Shown piece after piece: positions 9,667 to 17,126 of a DNA stretch of 64,000 nt. The translations under genes and the position numbers were made by a program. The notes under the pieces were generated by a model. That model had not been told where the DNA came from and ran no database searches. It saw only the letters and a program-made list of their open reading frames with translations. Each line of letters begins with the position of its first letter. Position 1 is the first letter of the stretch. The stretch spans positions 2,007,501 through 2,071,500 of the forward strand of contig NZ_JQNJ01000001.1 of NCBI RefSeq assembly GCF_000745185.1. Direction: 5' to 3'. The DNA is from Muricauda sp. MAR_2010_75. Its GTDB lineage: Bacteria; Bacteroidota; Bacteroidia; Flavobacteriales; Flavobacteriaceae.

Positions 9667-9749
9667 AATGCTGTTTAAAATTAAGATTATTATTCTACTT
9701 TTAAACAGTTCGGTTTTAAGGGGAGCTTACACTTGATCTTCGGGGTAAA

Positions 9750-10625
9750 TTATGATTTTGGATTTTCCCGAAGTGGATATTTCAGTTTGAATCTATTTTT
9801 GTTTCTATATTCAACAAGGTCATAATAGTCTTCGATGTATTTTTTCCATGGAGGGGTATTCTCTTTATGAACTAAATTGAGAATTTCAAAAAAACGATGA
9901 TAGTTTATCAAGTCATATGTTTCCACAAGTCCCAATGTTTCGGCTTTTTTGGCAGCATTATGAGCTTCTTTTGAAAACTTCTTTGCAGTTGACACAAAAT
10001 ATCCTTTTTTGGCCTCCTTTAGCATCATCGCCCCCAAAAAGTCTCGGATGGTGTTGACAGGTTCGGTTTTGTTCGGGGTTTCACGTCTTTTAACCTGTAC
10101 AAAAATCGGCTTATTTGATTGTACAAAATATAGATCGACACCGCCATCATTGGATTGCCCACAGTGATAAACATTACATTCAAAAAAATCAGAAAATACA
10201 GATTTTACCAGCAGCTCCATGCTTTTTGGTGCAACCCTATAAATAAGATTTGGCTTTGACTTTAGGTAATTACGTAACGTAGATATAGGAATATTTACTG
10301 AGTCAATATCAAAATGCCTAAGCATTGAATGCTTTTCAATTAGATTTTGACCTTCAAGTGTTGCTAAATCGTTCCACCAAGTTGAGGTCCTACTTGATTG
10401 CCAATATCCACAAGAGTCACAAGACCAAATTTTTAGATTTTCTCCTCCTCCGTGTGGGGAATCTAACGGGTCAAAGCCATCAAAGACAAGCTCAGTAGAT
10501 TTATTGTCATAGGGGCACCATCCCGTTCTCGTATTGTACAAAGTCCCTTGAACATAATCAGGTTCAGTCGATGCAAGTCGATAATGAAGTCTCCTCTCCT
10601 GAGTATGAGAATAATCTAGAATCAT
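9750..10625 (-). CDS. Mrr-like restriction endonuclease with N-terminal zinc-finger-like region
   Basis: 291 residues. The C-terminal half is a PD-(D/E)xK nuclease of Mrr type: MELLVKSVFSDFF helix, then GGVDL (catalytic Asp), then FVQVKRR (Q-x-K in place of E-x-K, as in Mrr). The N-terminal 90 residues hold a CPY and a CDSC motif that could bind zinc. Such standalone enzymes often act as type IV restriction systems against modified DNA; no methyltransferase partner is nearby. It lies between an IS3 element and the hydrogenase cluster. Substrate specificity is inference. Confidence 0.78.
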   Translation of the reverse strand: MILDYSHTQERRLHYRLASTEPDYVQGTLYNTRTGWCPYDNKSTELVFDGFDPLDSPHGGGENLKIWSCDSCGYWQSSRTSTWWNDLATLEGQNLIEKHSMLRHFDIDSVNIPISTLRNYLKSKPNLIYRVAPKSMELLVKSVFSDFFECNVYHCGQSNDGGVDLYFVQSNKPIFVQVKRRETPNKTEPVNTIRDFLGAMMLKEAKKGYFVSTAKKFSKEAHNAAKKAETLGLVETYDLINYHRFFEILNLVHKENTPPWKKYIEDYYDLVEYRNKNRFKLKYPLRENPKS

Positions 10626-10809
10626 CGTTTATTTGAACTTTTCTTTTATGTAGTGAAGATAACGATAAGAAATCTTAGTTCCGAATAAGGTTCCTTTCAT
10701 GAAACTCAATTAGTTCATCTGAAATTAAATTAGCTTACAGACTTTTTATTTTAAGAGGTTGTCATGAATAATTAAGATATATTCCAAATAACGCAAAATA
10801 CTCTAAAAA

Positions 10810-10842
10810 TTTTGTTAAATAAGAATCATATTCTTATTTTCA
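10810..10842 (+). promoter_or_regulatory. Probable hupS promoter with a 23-bp operator-like dyad
   Basis: A perfect inverted repeat, AAATAAGAAT-CAT-ATTCTTATTT, spans 10817-10839 and ends 32 bases before the hupS ATG. It sits between a TTTTG (10810-10814) and a TATTTTC (10835-10841) that approximate the -33 and -7 elements of Bacteroidota promoters with about 20 bases between them. A repressor bound here would block the promoter. The 10-3-10 dyad with AT-rich arms resembles Fur-superfamily operators, but the regulator is not known. Confidence 0.55.
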
Positions 10843-10871
10843 TTACTTTTAAAATAAATATCAAATGACTT

Positions 10872-11834
10872 ATGGCAAATGTACTATGGTTACAAGGAGG
10901 TGCATGTAGTGGCAACACAATGTCCTTTTTGAACGCCGAAGAACCAACGGTGGTAGAACTTATTACCGATTTCGGGCTAAACATTTTATGGCACCCAACA
11001 ACCGGTTTACAGATTGGGGACCAAGTTCAAGACCTATTAAAGGATATCCTCGCAGGAAAAGTGCAGATGGATATTCTTGTTTTTGAAGGCTCGATAATTC
11101 AAGGCCCGGATAACACAGGAACCATGAACTTATTCGCTGACCGTCCGATGAAGGACTGGATTAAGGAACTCTCAGAAGTTGCGGGCTATGTCGTCGCTAT
11201 TGGCGATTGCGCAACATGGGGAGGCATACCTGCAGTTCCGCCAAACCCTAGTGAATCTACTGGAATGCAATTCCATAAAAAGAACAAGGGTGGGTTCTTG
11301 GGCCCTGACTATGTTTCAAAAGGTGGTTTGCCAGTAATAAATATACCAGGTTGCCCTGCGCACCCAGATTGGATTACTCAAATTCTTGTCGCGATTTCTG
11401 TGGGAAGGATAGGCGATGTGCTTATTGATGATTACCACAGGCCAAAAACGTTTTTTACCGACTTTGTTCAGACAGGTTGTACCAACGTAGTCAACTTTGC
11501 ACAAAAAGTCGATGGTGGATTTGGCCAAAGGGGTAACGGATGCCTCTTTTACGAGGTTGGATGTAGAGGCCCAATGACAAGAGCGAGTTGTAACAATATA
11601 TTGTGGAACAGACAATCTAGTAAAACCCGAGCTAATCATCCTTGTTTGGGCTGTACCGAACCTGGCTTTCCACATCACGACCTTATGAAAGGTAGTGTTT
11701 TTAAGACCATGAAGTACATGGGTACATTTCCTAAAGAAGTCCCAGAGGGTAGGAACAAATTGGCTTACTATTTAGAGGCCGGTTTCCAGAAAGTATTACC
11801 TACAAACCATAGGGTTCAGGAAGGTTCAAAATAA
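10872..11834 (+). CDS. hupS: [NiFe]-hydrogenase small subunit, group 2a (Huc/HupS-like)
   Basis: 320 residues carrying the iron-sulfur clusters that pass electrons away from the active site. There is no twin-arginine signal: the protein begins directly with MANVLWLQGGACSG, so the enzyme is cytoplasmic or on the inner face of the membrane. The first cluster motif reads Cys12-Ser-Gly-Asn15 rather than CxxC. Other cluster ligands are seen in GDCATWGG, IPGCPAHPDW, GCLFYEVGC, RASCN and PCLGC. Loss of one proximal Cys fits group 2a enzymes, where the proximal cluster is [3Fe-4S] in the Mycobacterium Huc structure. First gene of a 13-gene cluster; hupL follows after 21 bases. Confidence 0.9.
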   Translation: MANVLWLQGGACSGNTMSFLNAEEPTVVELITDFGLNILWHPTTGLQIGDQVQDLLKDILAGKVQMDILVFEGSIIQGPDNTGTMNLFADRPMKDWIKELSEVAGYVVAIGDCATWGGIPAVPPNPSESTGMQFHKKNKGGFLGPDYVSKGGLPVINIPGCPAHPDWITQILVAISVGRIGDVLIDDYHRPKTFFTDFVQTGCTNVVNFAQKVDGGFGQRGNGCLFYEVGCRGPMTRASCNNILWNRQSSKTRANHPCLGCTEPGFPHHDLMKGSVFKTMKYMGTFPKEVPEGRNKLAYYLEAGFQKVLPTNHRVQEGSK

Positions 11835-11855
11835 TAGCAACGAAAAAGAATAAAA

Positions 11856-13448
11856 ATGTCAGTAACAGAATTAAATATATCTCCCGTTGGTCGTGTTGAG
11901 GGCGATTTGGATGTGAAGGTCTATATTGACAACGGCAAAGTCACACGCGCCCATACGCAAGCAGCGATGTTCAGGGGTTTTGAGAAAATCATGGCAGGCA
12001 AGGATCCACAATCGGGACTCATTGTTACTCCTAGAATTTGTGGTATTTGTGGAGGGTCGCACCTATATTGTGCATCCTCGGCATTAGATACTGCTTGGGG
12101 AACAAAGCTAACCCCAAATGCTCTTTTGTTGAGAGCGATTGGTCAGGCTTCGGAAACCCTTCAAAGTATCCCAAGATGGTATTATGCGATTTTCGCCACG
12201 GATTTAGCTAATAAAAAGTATGCCGATAAACCTTTATATAAGGAAGTGGTAAAACGCTGGTCCGCCTATGTCGGAGAAACCTTTCAAAAGGGATTGACGG
12301 CAAGTGGACTGCCAGTTCAGATTTATGCCTTGTTCGGTGGTCAATGGCCCCACTCAAGTTACATGGTGCCGGGTGGGGTGATGTGCGCTCCTACCTTAAA
12401 GGATATTACCAGAGCTCATGCTATACTCGCACAATTTAAAAACGATTGGTTAGAACCGATTTGGTTAGGTTGCTCTATCGAGCGTTATATGGAAATCAAA
12501 TCTTGGGACGACATGTTGGCGTGGGTCGAAGAAAATGAATCTCAAAAGAATAGTGATCTGGGATTGTTGATTCGTGCGGGTATCGAATTTGGTTTGGATA
12601 AATTCGGTCAAGGTGTTGGTAAATTCTTAGCAACAGGAACATACTTGCATAAAGACAGATATAATAATCCAACTATTGAAGGTAGAAATGACGCCTTAAT
12701 TAGCTCAAGTGGATTCTTTGATGGTGAAAATTATCATGAGTTTGACCACATGAAAGTGAGCGAGCACGTTAAGCATTCGTGGTATAAAGACCAAGAAGAT
12801 GGGCTTCACCCTTGGGATGAACCGCTTCCGACACCTATGAAATCGCAGACATTGCATGATAGTGACTTTGATAATCAATATAGCTGGGCAAAAGCTCCGC
12901 GTTATGACGGACATGCTGCTGAAGCTGGTCCGTTGGCTAGGGTGATTATGAACGCTAACCCAAATAATAAGGAACATCAAATTAGAGATCCTTTATTTGG
13001 TGATATCATGAAAAAGCTAGGGCCTAGCGTATTCACTAGAGTTCTTGCTAGAGTTCATGAAGCTCCTAGAATCTATAAATTCATTGAACAATGGTTATCT
13101 GAAATTGATTTAGATGGTGAGTTCTACACCAAACCTGTTGAGAAAGACGGCAAAGGTTTTGGTGCTACGGAAGCAGCAAGAGGAGCCTTAGCACATTGGA
13201 TTGAAATTAAAGATGGTGTTATCAAAAACTATCAAGTTATGGCCCCAACAACTTGGAATGTTGGTCCGCAAGATGGTAATGATAATCCAGGACCTATTGA
13301 GACCGCTCTTTTGGGCACAACGATCGAAGACCCATTAGATCCAGTAGAAGTAGGTATTGTAGCGCGCTCTTTCGATTCATGTTTGGTATGTACGGTACAT
13401 GCCCATGATGCGCAAAGTGGCGTTGAGCTATCAAGATTCAAATTATAA
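11856..13448 (+). CDS. hupL: [NiFe]-hydrogenase large subunit, group 2a (Huc/HupL-like)
   Basis: 530 residues; holds the NiFe active site that splits H2. The N-terminal ligand motif is RICGICGGSH (Cys62, Cys65). The C-terminal motif is DSCLVCTVH (Cys509, Cys512, His515) followed by a 15-residue tail, which the maturation protease should remove after His515. Ser replaces the Pro of the common DPC motif. GRVEGDLDV near the N-terminus is the conserved active-site Glu region. Paired with hupS; expression may be higher than that of the downstream genes because a strong terminator lies just after the stop. Confidence 0.93.
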   Translation: MSVTELNISPVGRVEGDLDVKVYIDNGKVTRAHTQAAMFRGFEKIMAGKDPQSGLIVTPRICGICGGSHLYCASSALDTAWGTKLTPNALLLRAIGQASETLQSIPRWYYAIFATDLANKKYADKPLYKEVVKRWSAYVGETFQKGLTASGLPVQIYALFGGQWPHSSYMVPGGVMCAPTLKDITRAHAILAQFKNDWLEPIWLGCSIERYMEIKSWDDMLAWVEENESQKNSDLGLLIRAGIEFGLDKFGQGVGKFLATGTYLHKDRYNNPTIEGRNDALISSSGFFDGENYHEFDHMKVSEHVKHSWYKDQEDGLHPWDEPLPTPMKSQTLHDSDFDNQYSWAKAPRYDGHAAEAGPLARVIMNANPNNKEHQIRDPLFGDIMKKLGPSVFTRVLARVHEAPRIYKFIEQWLSEIDLDGEFYTKPVEKDGKGFGATEAARGALAHWIEIKDGVIKNYQVMAPTTWNVGPQDGNDNPGPIETALLGTTIEDPLDPVEVGIVARSFDSCLVCTVHAHDAQSGVELSRFKL

Positions 13449-13472
13449 CTTCTGACATGTAGTTTTTTTGAG

Positions 13473-13505
13473 ACTTTCCTGAGGGTGACCTCGGGAAAGT
13501 TTTTT
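13473..13505 (+). terminator. Intrinsic terminator between hupL and the maturation genes
   Basis: ACTTTCCTGAGG (13473-13484), loop GTGA (a GNRA tetraloop), then CCTCGGGAAAGT (13489-13500) form a 12-bp stem with one wobble pair, followed by TTTTT. It lies 24 bases after the hupL stop and 22 bases before the protease gene. It should end or attenuate most transcripts, separating abundant structural-gene mRNA from maturation genes. Confidence 0.85.
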
Positions 13506-13527
13506 ACTTTAATAGAAAGAAAAATAG

Positions 13528-13995
13528 ATGAAAACGGCAATAATGGGATTTGGAAATCCGGTGCGCAGCGATGATGCAGTAGGCATTTATGTAATAGAAC
13601 AGTTGCGGGAAAAACTTCCCGATTCTGACGACATAAGCATTATCGATATGGGTACAGCTGCCTTTGAAGTACTTTTTGGTTTAAAAGGCCATGATAAGAT
13701 TATTTTGGCAGATGCAGTTCTGAATAGCAATGAACCTGTGGGTACTTTGTTTAAAGTCCCAGCGGAAGAAGTAATGAAAGCACCTCAAGATGACCCGATG
13801 GTTTTTCTCCATGGAATGAAATGGGACCAGGCTTTATCGTACACGAAAAAAATATTACAAGATGAGTATCCAGAAGATATTCAAGTGTATTTAGTGGCGA
13901 TTGAAAATACCAAGCTAGAAGTTGATTTGAGTGACGTGGTGAAGGAAGCAGGTGATAAAGTCGTACAACATATTTTGGAAGAATTAAATTTATAG
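13528..13995 (+). CDS. hupD: Hydrogenase maturation protease (HupD/HyaD family)
   Basis: 155 residues. The family N-terminus is clear: MGFGNPVRSDDAVGIYVIEQL (GNxxRxDDxxG, with the metal-sensing Asp/Glu region), then IDMGTAAFEVLFGLKGHDKIILADAV and a FLHGMKWDQAL segment carrying the conserved His. The enzyme checks nickel insertion and cuts the C-terminal tail of the large subunit, here after His515 of HupL. It is the first gene after the internal terminator. Confidence 0.88.
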   Translation: MKTAIMGFGNPVRSDDAVGIYVIEQLREKLPDSDDISIIDMGTAAFEVLFGLKGHDKIILADAVLNSNEPVGTLFKVPAEEVMKAPQDDPMVFLHGMKWDQALSYTKKILQDEYPEDIQVYLVAIENTKLEVDLSDVVKEAGDKVVQHILEELNL

Positions 13996-14003
13996 ATATC
14001 TAC

Positions 14004-14324
14004 GTGAGTGCTAAAATCACCCTGAAGACTTCACATATTTATTTGGACAATGAATTGATTCAACCCATCTTCGGAGACATTCATTACGCGTATGTCACCT
14101 ATGTGGAAGAGCAGAGTAAGGTTTTAATCACTCCTGTTTCGAGTCAATGGTTCGTTAAAATGTACAAACCGACTCAGTTTCTATTGAAATCACGTAATTT
14201 AAAAGGTGATAAAACCCTAGCTATTCGAGAGATATTGATAGACAATGATTTAGATATGACTGACAGGGATTTGGATTATGAAATCATTGAAAAAACGAAT
14301 TTGATAAAGGTGAGTATCTCATGA
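14004..14324 (+). CDS. Small hydrogenase-cluster protein of unknown function (106 residues)
   Basis: GTG start at 14004, 8 bases after the protease stop; the last codons overlap the next gene by 4 bases, so it is clearly translated within the operon. The sequence is mixed alpha/beta, soluble, without cysteines, metal motifs or membrane segments (ITLKTSHIYLDNELIQPIF at the start). I do not recognise a named family. Its place between the maturation protease and hyp genes suggests a role special to this hydrogenase type: assembly, scaffold or contact with the electron acceptor. Confidence 0.75.
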   Translation: MSAKITLKTSHIYLDNELIQPIFGDIHYAYVTYVEEQSKVLITPVSSQWFVKMYKPTQFLLKSRNLKGDKTLAIREILIDNDLDMTDRDLDYEIIEKTNLIKVSIS

Positions 14325-14578
14325 CAAAACCAAAAAACGACTGGCTAATAGATGCCGAGGTGCAGTACAAGGTTACCCCTGTAAAAGGACGTTGGGAGGT
14401 TTCGCTCATATTTATAAATACCCAAGACCCTAACGAGGTTTTGGTTCAAGTTATCGGTGATTACCGTTCGGAACGACTCGCTGAAATCTATGGTAGAAAT
14501 ATACAGCAAACAGCTGCAAAAGACCCACGAGGTACACAAAAAGTAGACAAAGATGCTTACGATATTAACAACAACTGA
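14321..14578 (+). CDS. Small hydrogenase-cluster protein of unknown function (85 residues)
   Basis: Starts at ATG 14321 in a 4-base ATGA overlap with the 106-residue gene and overlaps the next gene by 26 bases. The N-terminus NDWLIDAEVQYKVTPVKGRWEV precedes a short basic helix (SERLAEIYGRNIQQTAAKD) and a polar tail ending in NNN. Soluble, no cysteines. Together with its neighbour it is a candidate accessory or scaffold subunit. No named family recognised. Confidence 0.72.
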   Translation: MTKPKNDWLIDAEVQYKVTPVKGRWEVSLIFINTQDPNEVLVQVIGDYRSERLAEIYGRNIQQTAAKDPRGTQKVDKDAYDINNN

Positions 14579-16034
14579 TGCCATCCTAAAGGTTCAGAAG
14601 GCGATTGCATCGGTAGATAGATTGGATGAGTTGGTTGGCATAACCGAGGACGCTGAAACTATAGATGACCTGAAAACCTTGGTGGTAGCATCGGATGAAA
14701 TTACAGTTCCTTTAGATTGGTATGATTTGGAACCGCCTTATATATTTCCTGCGACTCCATTTAACAGGCAAAATCTACTGGCCTTGGTTTTCTATAAGCT
14801 TGGAAATCATCAAAAGGCCTTTGAGTTTGTTTCTGAAGAACATCCGCTATACCACCACCTTTTGATTGCAACACATTTGCAATTCGGTTATGAGATTTCG
14901 CCTGACATGGTAGATTTTTGTTACAATACATCGCCGCACAACAGTGCAGTTCTAAGTTATTATGGTGTCGTAGAAAACCCCAAAAACAATGAGGGACTTA
15001 AAAAAGAGTTTTCTGAAGCACTTTCCAAAGCTGAAAATGATGAAGTCAAGGTATTTACGGCTAAACACTACCTAAATTTACTTCTCGATTCTGGTGAATT
15101 GCAGGAGGCAAAACAACTGGCGCAAGAACAATTCGAAATTGCCATTTCAGAAGATGCCAAAAATGCAATGAATACCCATTTAGCGGGAATTTTAATGGCA
15201 CAATTACAAGTGCCTTATGATAGTCAAATGTTAGAAGAAGTTCATGAACTGCAGTTAAAGGCCATTGCTCAATTCGAAGCAAAAGACCTGAAAATACAGG
15301 CAGGAATGTTGTTGGTCGATGCAACAGAAATTGCCAATTTTAAGGGAGACTTTGTTGCATCCAAAGAACTTATTAATAGAGCGATTCAATATTTTAAAGA
15401 AGAAGATATTCCGGAGTTCTTGGGAGAGGCCGGATTCAAAAAAGCGATTCTATTATATACTTGGTCAAAGAATGGAAGTCCTCAATATTATAAAGCAGCC
15501 ATTAATGCTTTTCAGGATGTATTGAAAGTGTTCAAGCGAGATACACATCCTCAGAAATTTGCAGATGTACATCACAATCTGGCGTTAATTTATTCTGAAA
15601 TTCCGGTAGGTGCTGACGAGAAACCAATGTGGACGGCCTTTTGTGCATCATCCTTCAAAGAAGTTCTGGCTTTTTATACAAAAGATAAGTATCCGTATGA
15701 AAATGCAATGGCAAGTCATAATTATGCGACAGCGTTAATGCATTTTCCTCCAGCAAAAATTCATGACAATCTTGAAAAAGCAGCTGGTCTGTTTGAGGAA
15801 GCGCTTGAGGTGAGAACGGCAGAAGCATATCCCTTTGAACGTGCTTTGACCTTGATGAATCAATTGGAATTGGGATGGCTTACACATAACGAAACTAGTG
15901 AGGAGGAGTTGAAAAAATATGAAGAAATGAAGGAAAAAGCCGAGGAAGTGAAAACTTTGGTGACAGATGCTGGTATACTAGAACAAGCTGAGAAGCATCT
16001 CCAAGAATTGGAAAAAGTAAAAAGTTTAATTTAG
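14553..16034 (+). CDS. TPR-like helical-repeat protein of the hydrogenase cluster
   Basis: 493 residues, almost entirely helical with degenerate tetratricopeptide repeats, for example AISEDAKNAMNTHLAGILMA, YYKAAINAFQDVLKVF and HNLEKAAGLFEEALEVR. The start is the ATG at 14553 inside the end of the previous gene. No signal peptide or membrane helix, so cytosolic. TPR proteins bind partner proteins; as I recall, TPR genes accompany group 2a hydrogenase clusters in other phyla, pointing to an assembly or scaffold role. The C-terminus is Glu/Lys-rich, probably coiled coil. The exact function is unknown. Confidence 0.82.
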   Translation: MLTILTTTDAILKVQKAIASVDRLDELVGITEDAETIDDLKTLVVASDEITVPLDWYDLEPPYIFPATPFNRQNLLALVFYKLGNHQKAFEFVSEEHPLYHHLLIATHLQFGYEISPDMVDFCYNTSPHNSAVLSYYGVVENPKNNEGLKKEFSEALSKAENDEVKVFTAKHYLNLLLDSGELQEAKQLAQEQFEIAISEDAKNAMNTHLAGILMAQLQVPYDSQMLEEVHELQLKAIAQFEAKDLKIQAGMLLVDATEIANFKGDFVASKELINRAIQYFKEEDIPEFLGEAGFKKAILLYTWSKNGSPQYYKAAINAFQDVLKVFKRDTHPQKFADVHHNLALIYSEIPVGADEKPMWTAFCASSFKEVLAFYTKDKYPYENAMASHNYATALMHFPPAKIHDNLEKAAGLFEEALEVRTAEAYPFERALTLMNQLELGWLTHNETSEEELKKYEEMKEKAEEVKTLVTDAGILEQAEKHLQELEKVKSLI

Positions 16035-16041
16035 GAGGGTT

Positions 16042-16389
16042 ATGCACGAAACATCTATCGTAAATAGCATTATTGCGACTTTGGAACAAGAGTTTGAAGC
16101 TGAGAAACTCCAGAAGATGAAAGCAATTCACCTGAAAGTGGGAATCCTTTCGAACATAGAACCGCGTTTGCTACACAACGCATATGATGTTTATCATTTA
16201 AGGGATGGCAGATTTCAGAACGTTGCTTTGAAAATAGAATCGACACAATTGAAAATTCAATGTGAAGTTTGCGATCATGTTACCAATGTGGAGAATTACA
16301 GGTTTCTATGCGAAAATTGCGAACGACCAAGTAAAAATGTAATCGAAGGGGAGGAAATGTTGATTCACAAAATAGAATTTGATGACTAG
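16042..16389 (+). CDS. hypA: Hydrogenase nickel incorporation protein HypA
   Basis: 115 residues beginning MHETSIVNSI; His2 and Glu3 belong to the HypA nickel site. The zinc site is formed by CEVC and CENC in the C-terminal half. HypA works with HypB to insert nickel into the large subunit after the Fe(CN)2CO part is delivered. It begins 7 bases after the TPR gene. Normal length. Confidence 0.93.
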   Translation: MHETSIVNSIIATLEQEFEAEKLQKMKAIHLKVGILSNIEPRLLHNAYDVYHLRDGRFQNVALKIESTQLKIQCEVCDHVTNVENYRFLCENCERPSKNVIEGEEMLIHKIEFDD

Positions 16390-16420
16390 ACCATTAGGTC
16401 TTTATAAACACAAAAAAACG

Positions 16421-17119
16421 ATGAGCGTAGATAAATCAACAAAGGCGGCACGAGGAACTGTGCAATGCGAGAACACTAATATCAATTTGCTCAAAGCAAA
16501 TGATTTTGTAGCGGATATTATTAAAAAGGAAATGGCTAAAACCAATACTCTTTTAATCAACATAACCTCATCAGCAGGTAGTGGTAAGACCACCTTAATG
16601 CAGAAAACCGCAGAAAAACTAAAGGATAAAATAACAATGGCCGTGATGGTCGGAGATTTAGAAACGGAACGTGATGCAGAGCGTATTCGGGAGACCGGCA
16701 TACATGCCCTGCAGATAGTAACGGGAGGTATTTGCCATCTGGAAGCTCAAATGGTGCATCAGGTTTTAGACCAATTCGACTTGGAGAATATTGATTTATT
16801 GTTCATAGAAAATGTGGGCAATTTGGTTTGTCCGGCTTCTTTCGATTTGGGTGAAGACTATCGCGTTACCTTAATGGCAACAACAGAAGGTGATGACAAG
16901 CCCAAAAAGTATCCTAAAATGTTTTTGACCAGCGATATGATGGTCGTTTCAAAAGCCGATTTATTGCCTTACGTGCCTTTCTCAGTAGAAGCCGTAATCA
17001 AGGATGCGCGAGAGGTAAACCATGAAATAGAAGTGTTACAAGTTTCGTCTACGAACGGAGAGGGAATAGATGCTTGGTGTGATTGGTTACTGGAGAAAAT
17101 TGAACGGAAGAAAGGATAA
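16421..17119 (+). CDS. hypB: Hydrogenase nickel incorporation GTPase HypB
   Basis: 232 residues from the ATG at 16421; an alternative ATG at 16382 overlaps the hypA stop. SIMIBI GTPase motifs: P-loop TSSAGSGKTT, VGDLETERDAERI, ENVGNLVCP and SKADLLPY (Ser instead of the usual Asn of NKxD). The metal-site residues of the G domain are present: Cys-His in GGICHLE and Cys in NLVCP. The N-terminal CxxCGC nickel motif and any His-rich stretch are missing, so nickel storage must come from elsewhere. GTP hydrolysis drives nickel transfer with HypA. Confidence 0.92.
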   Translation: MSVDKSTKAARGTVQCENTNINLLKANDFVADIIKKEMAKTNTLLINITSSAGSGKTTLMQKTAEKLKDKITMAVMVGDLETERDAERIRETGIHALQIVTGGICHLEAQMVHQVLDQFDLENIDLLFIENVGNLVCPASFDLGEDYRVTLMATTEGDDKPKKYPKMFLTSDMMVVSKADLLPYVPFSVEAVIKDAREVNHEIEVLQVSSTNGEGIDAWCDWLLEKIERKKG

Positions 17120-17126
17120 TGGCTAA

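Larger units (their letters stand above)
8512..9731 (-). mobile_element. IS3-family insertion sequence (IS407-like group), 1220 bp, complete
   Basis: Boundaries come from the ends: the left end begins TGTAGACTTCCCTT at 8512 and the reverse complement of the right end begins TGTAAGCTCCCCTT at 9731, both running into GAACTG, about 25-bp imperfect inverted repeats. CTTG flanks both sides (8508-8511 and 9732-9735), a 4-bp target duplication as known for the IS407 group. Inside are orfA and orfB in minus orientation joined by a frameshift window. Both genes look intact, so the element may be active. It landed between a lipoprotein gene and an Mrr-like nuclease gene without disrupting either. Confidence 0.92.

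Noticed and set aside
10872..10930. Twin-arginine signal on the hydrogenase small subunit
   Set aside because: The protein starts directly with the cluster-binding region and no upstream in-frame RRxFxK stretch exists.
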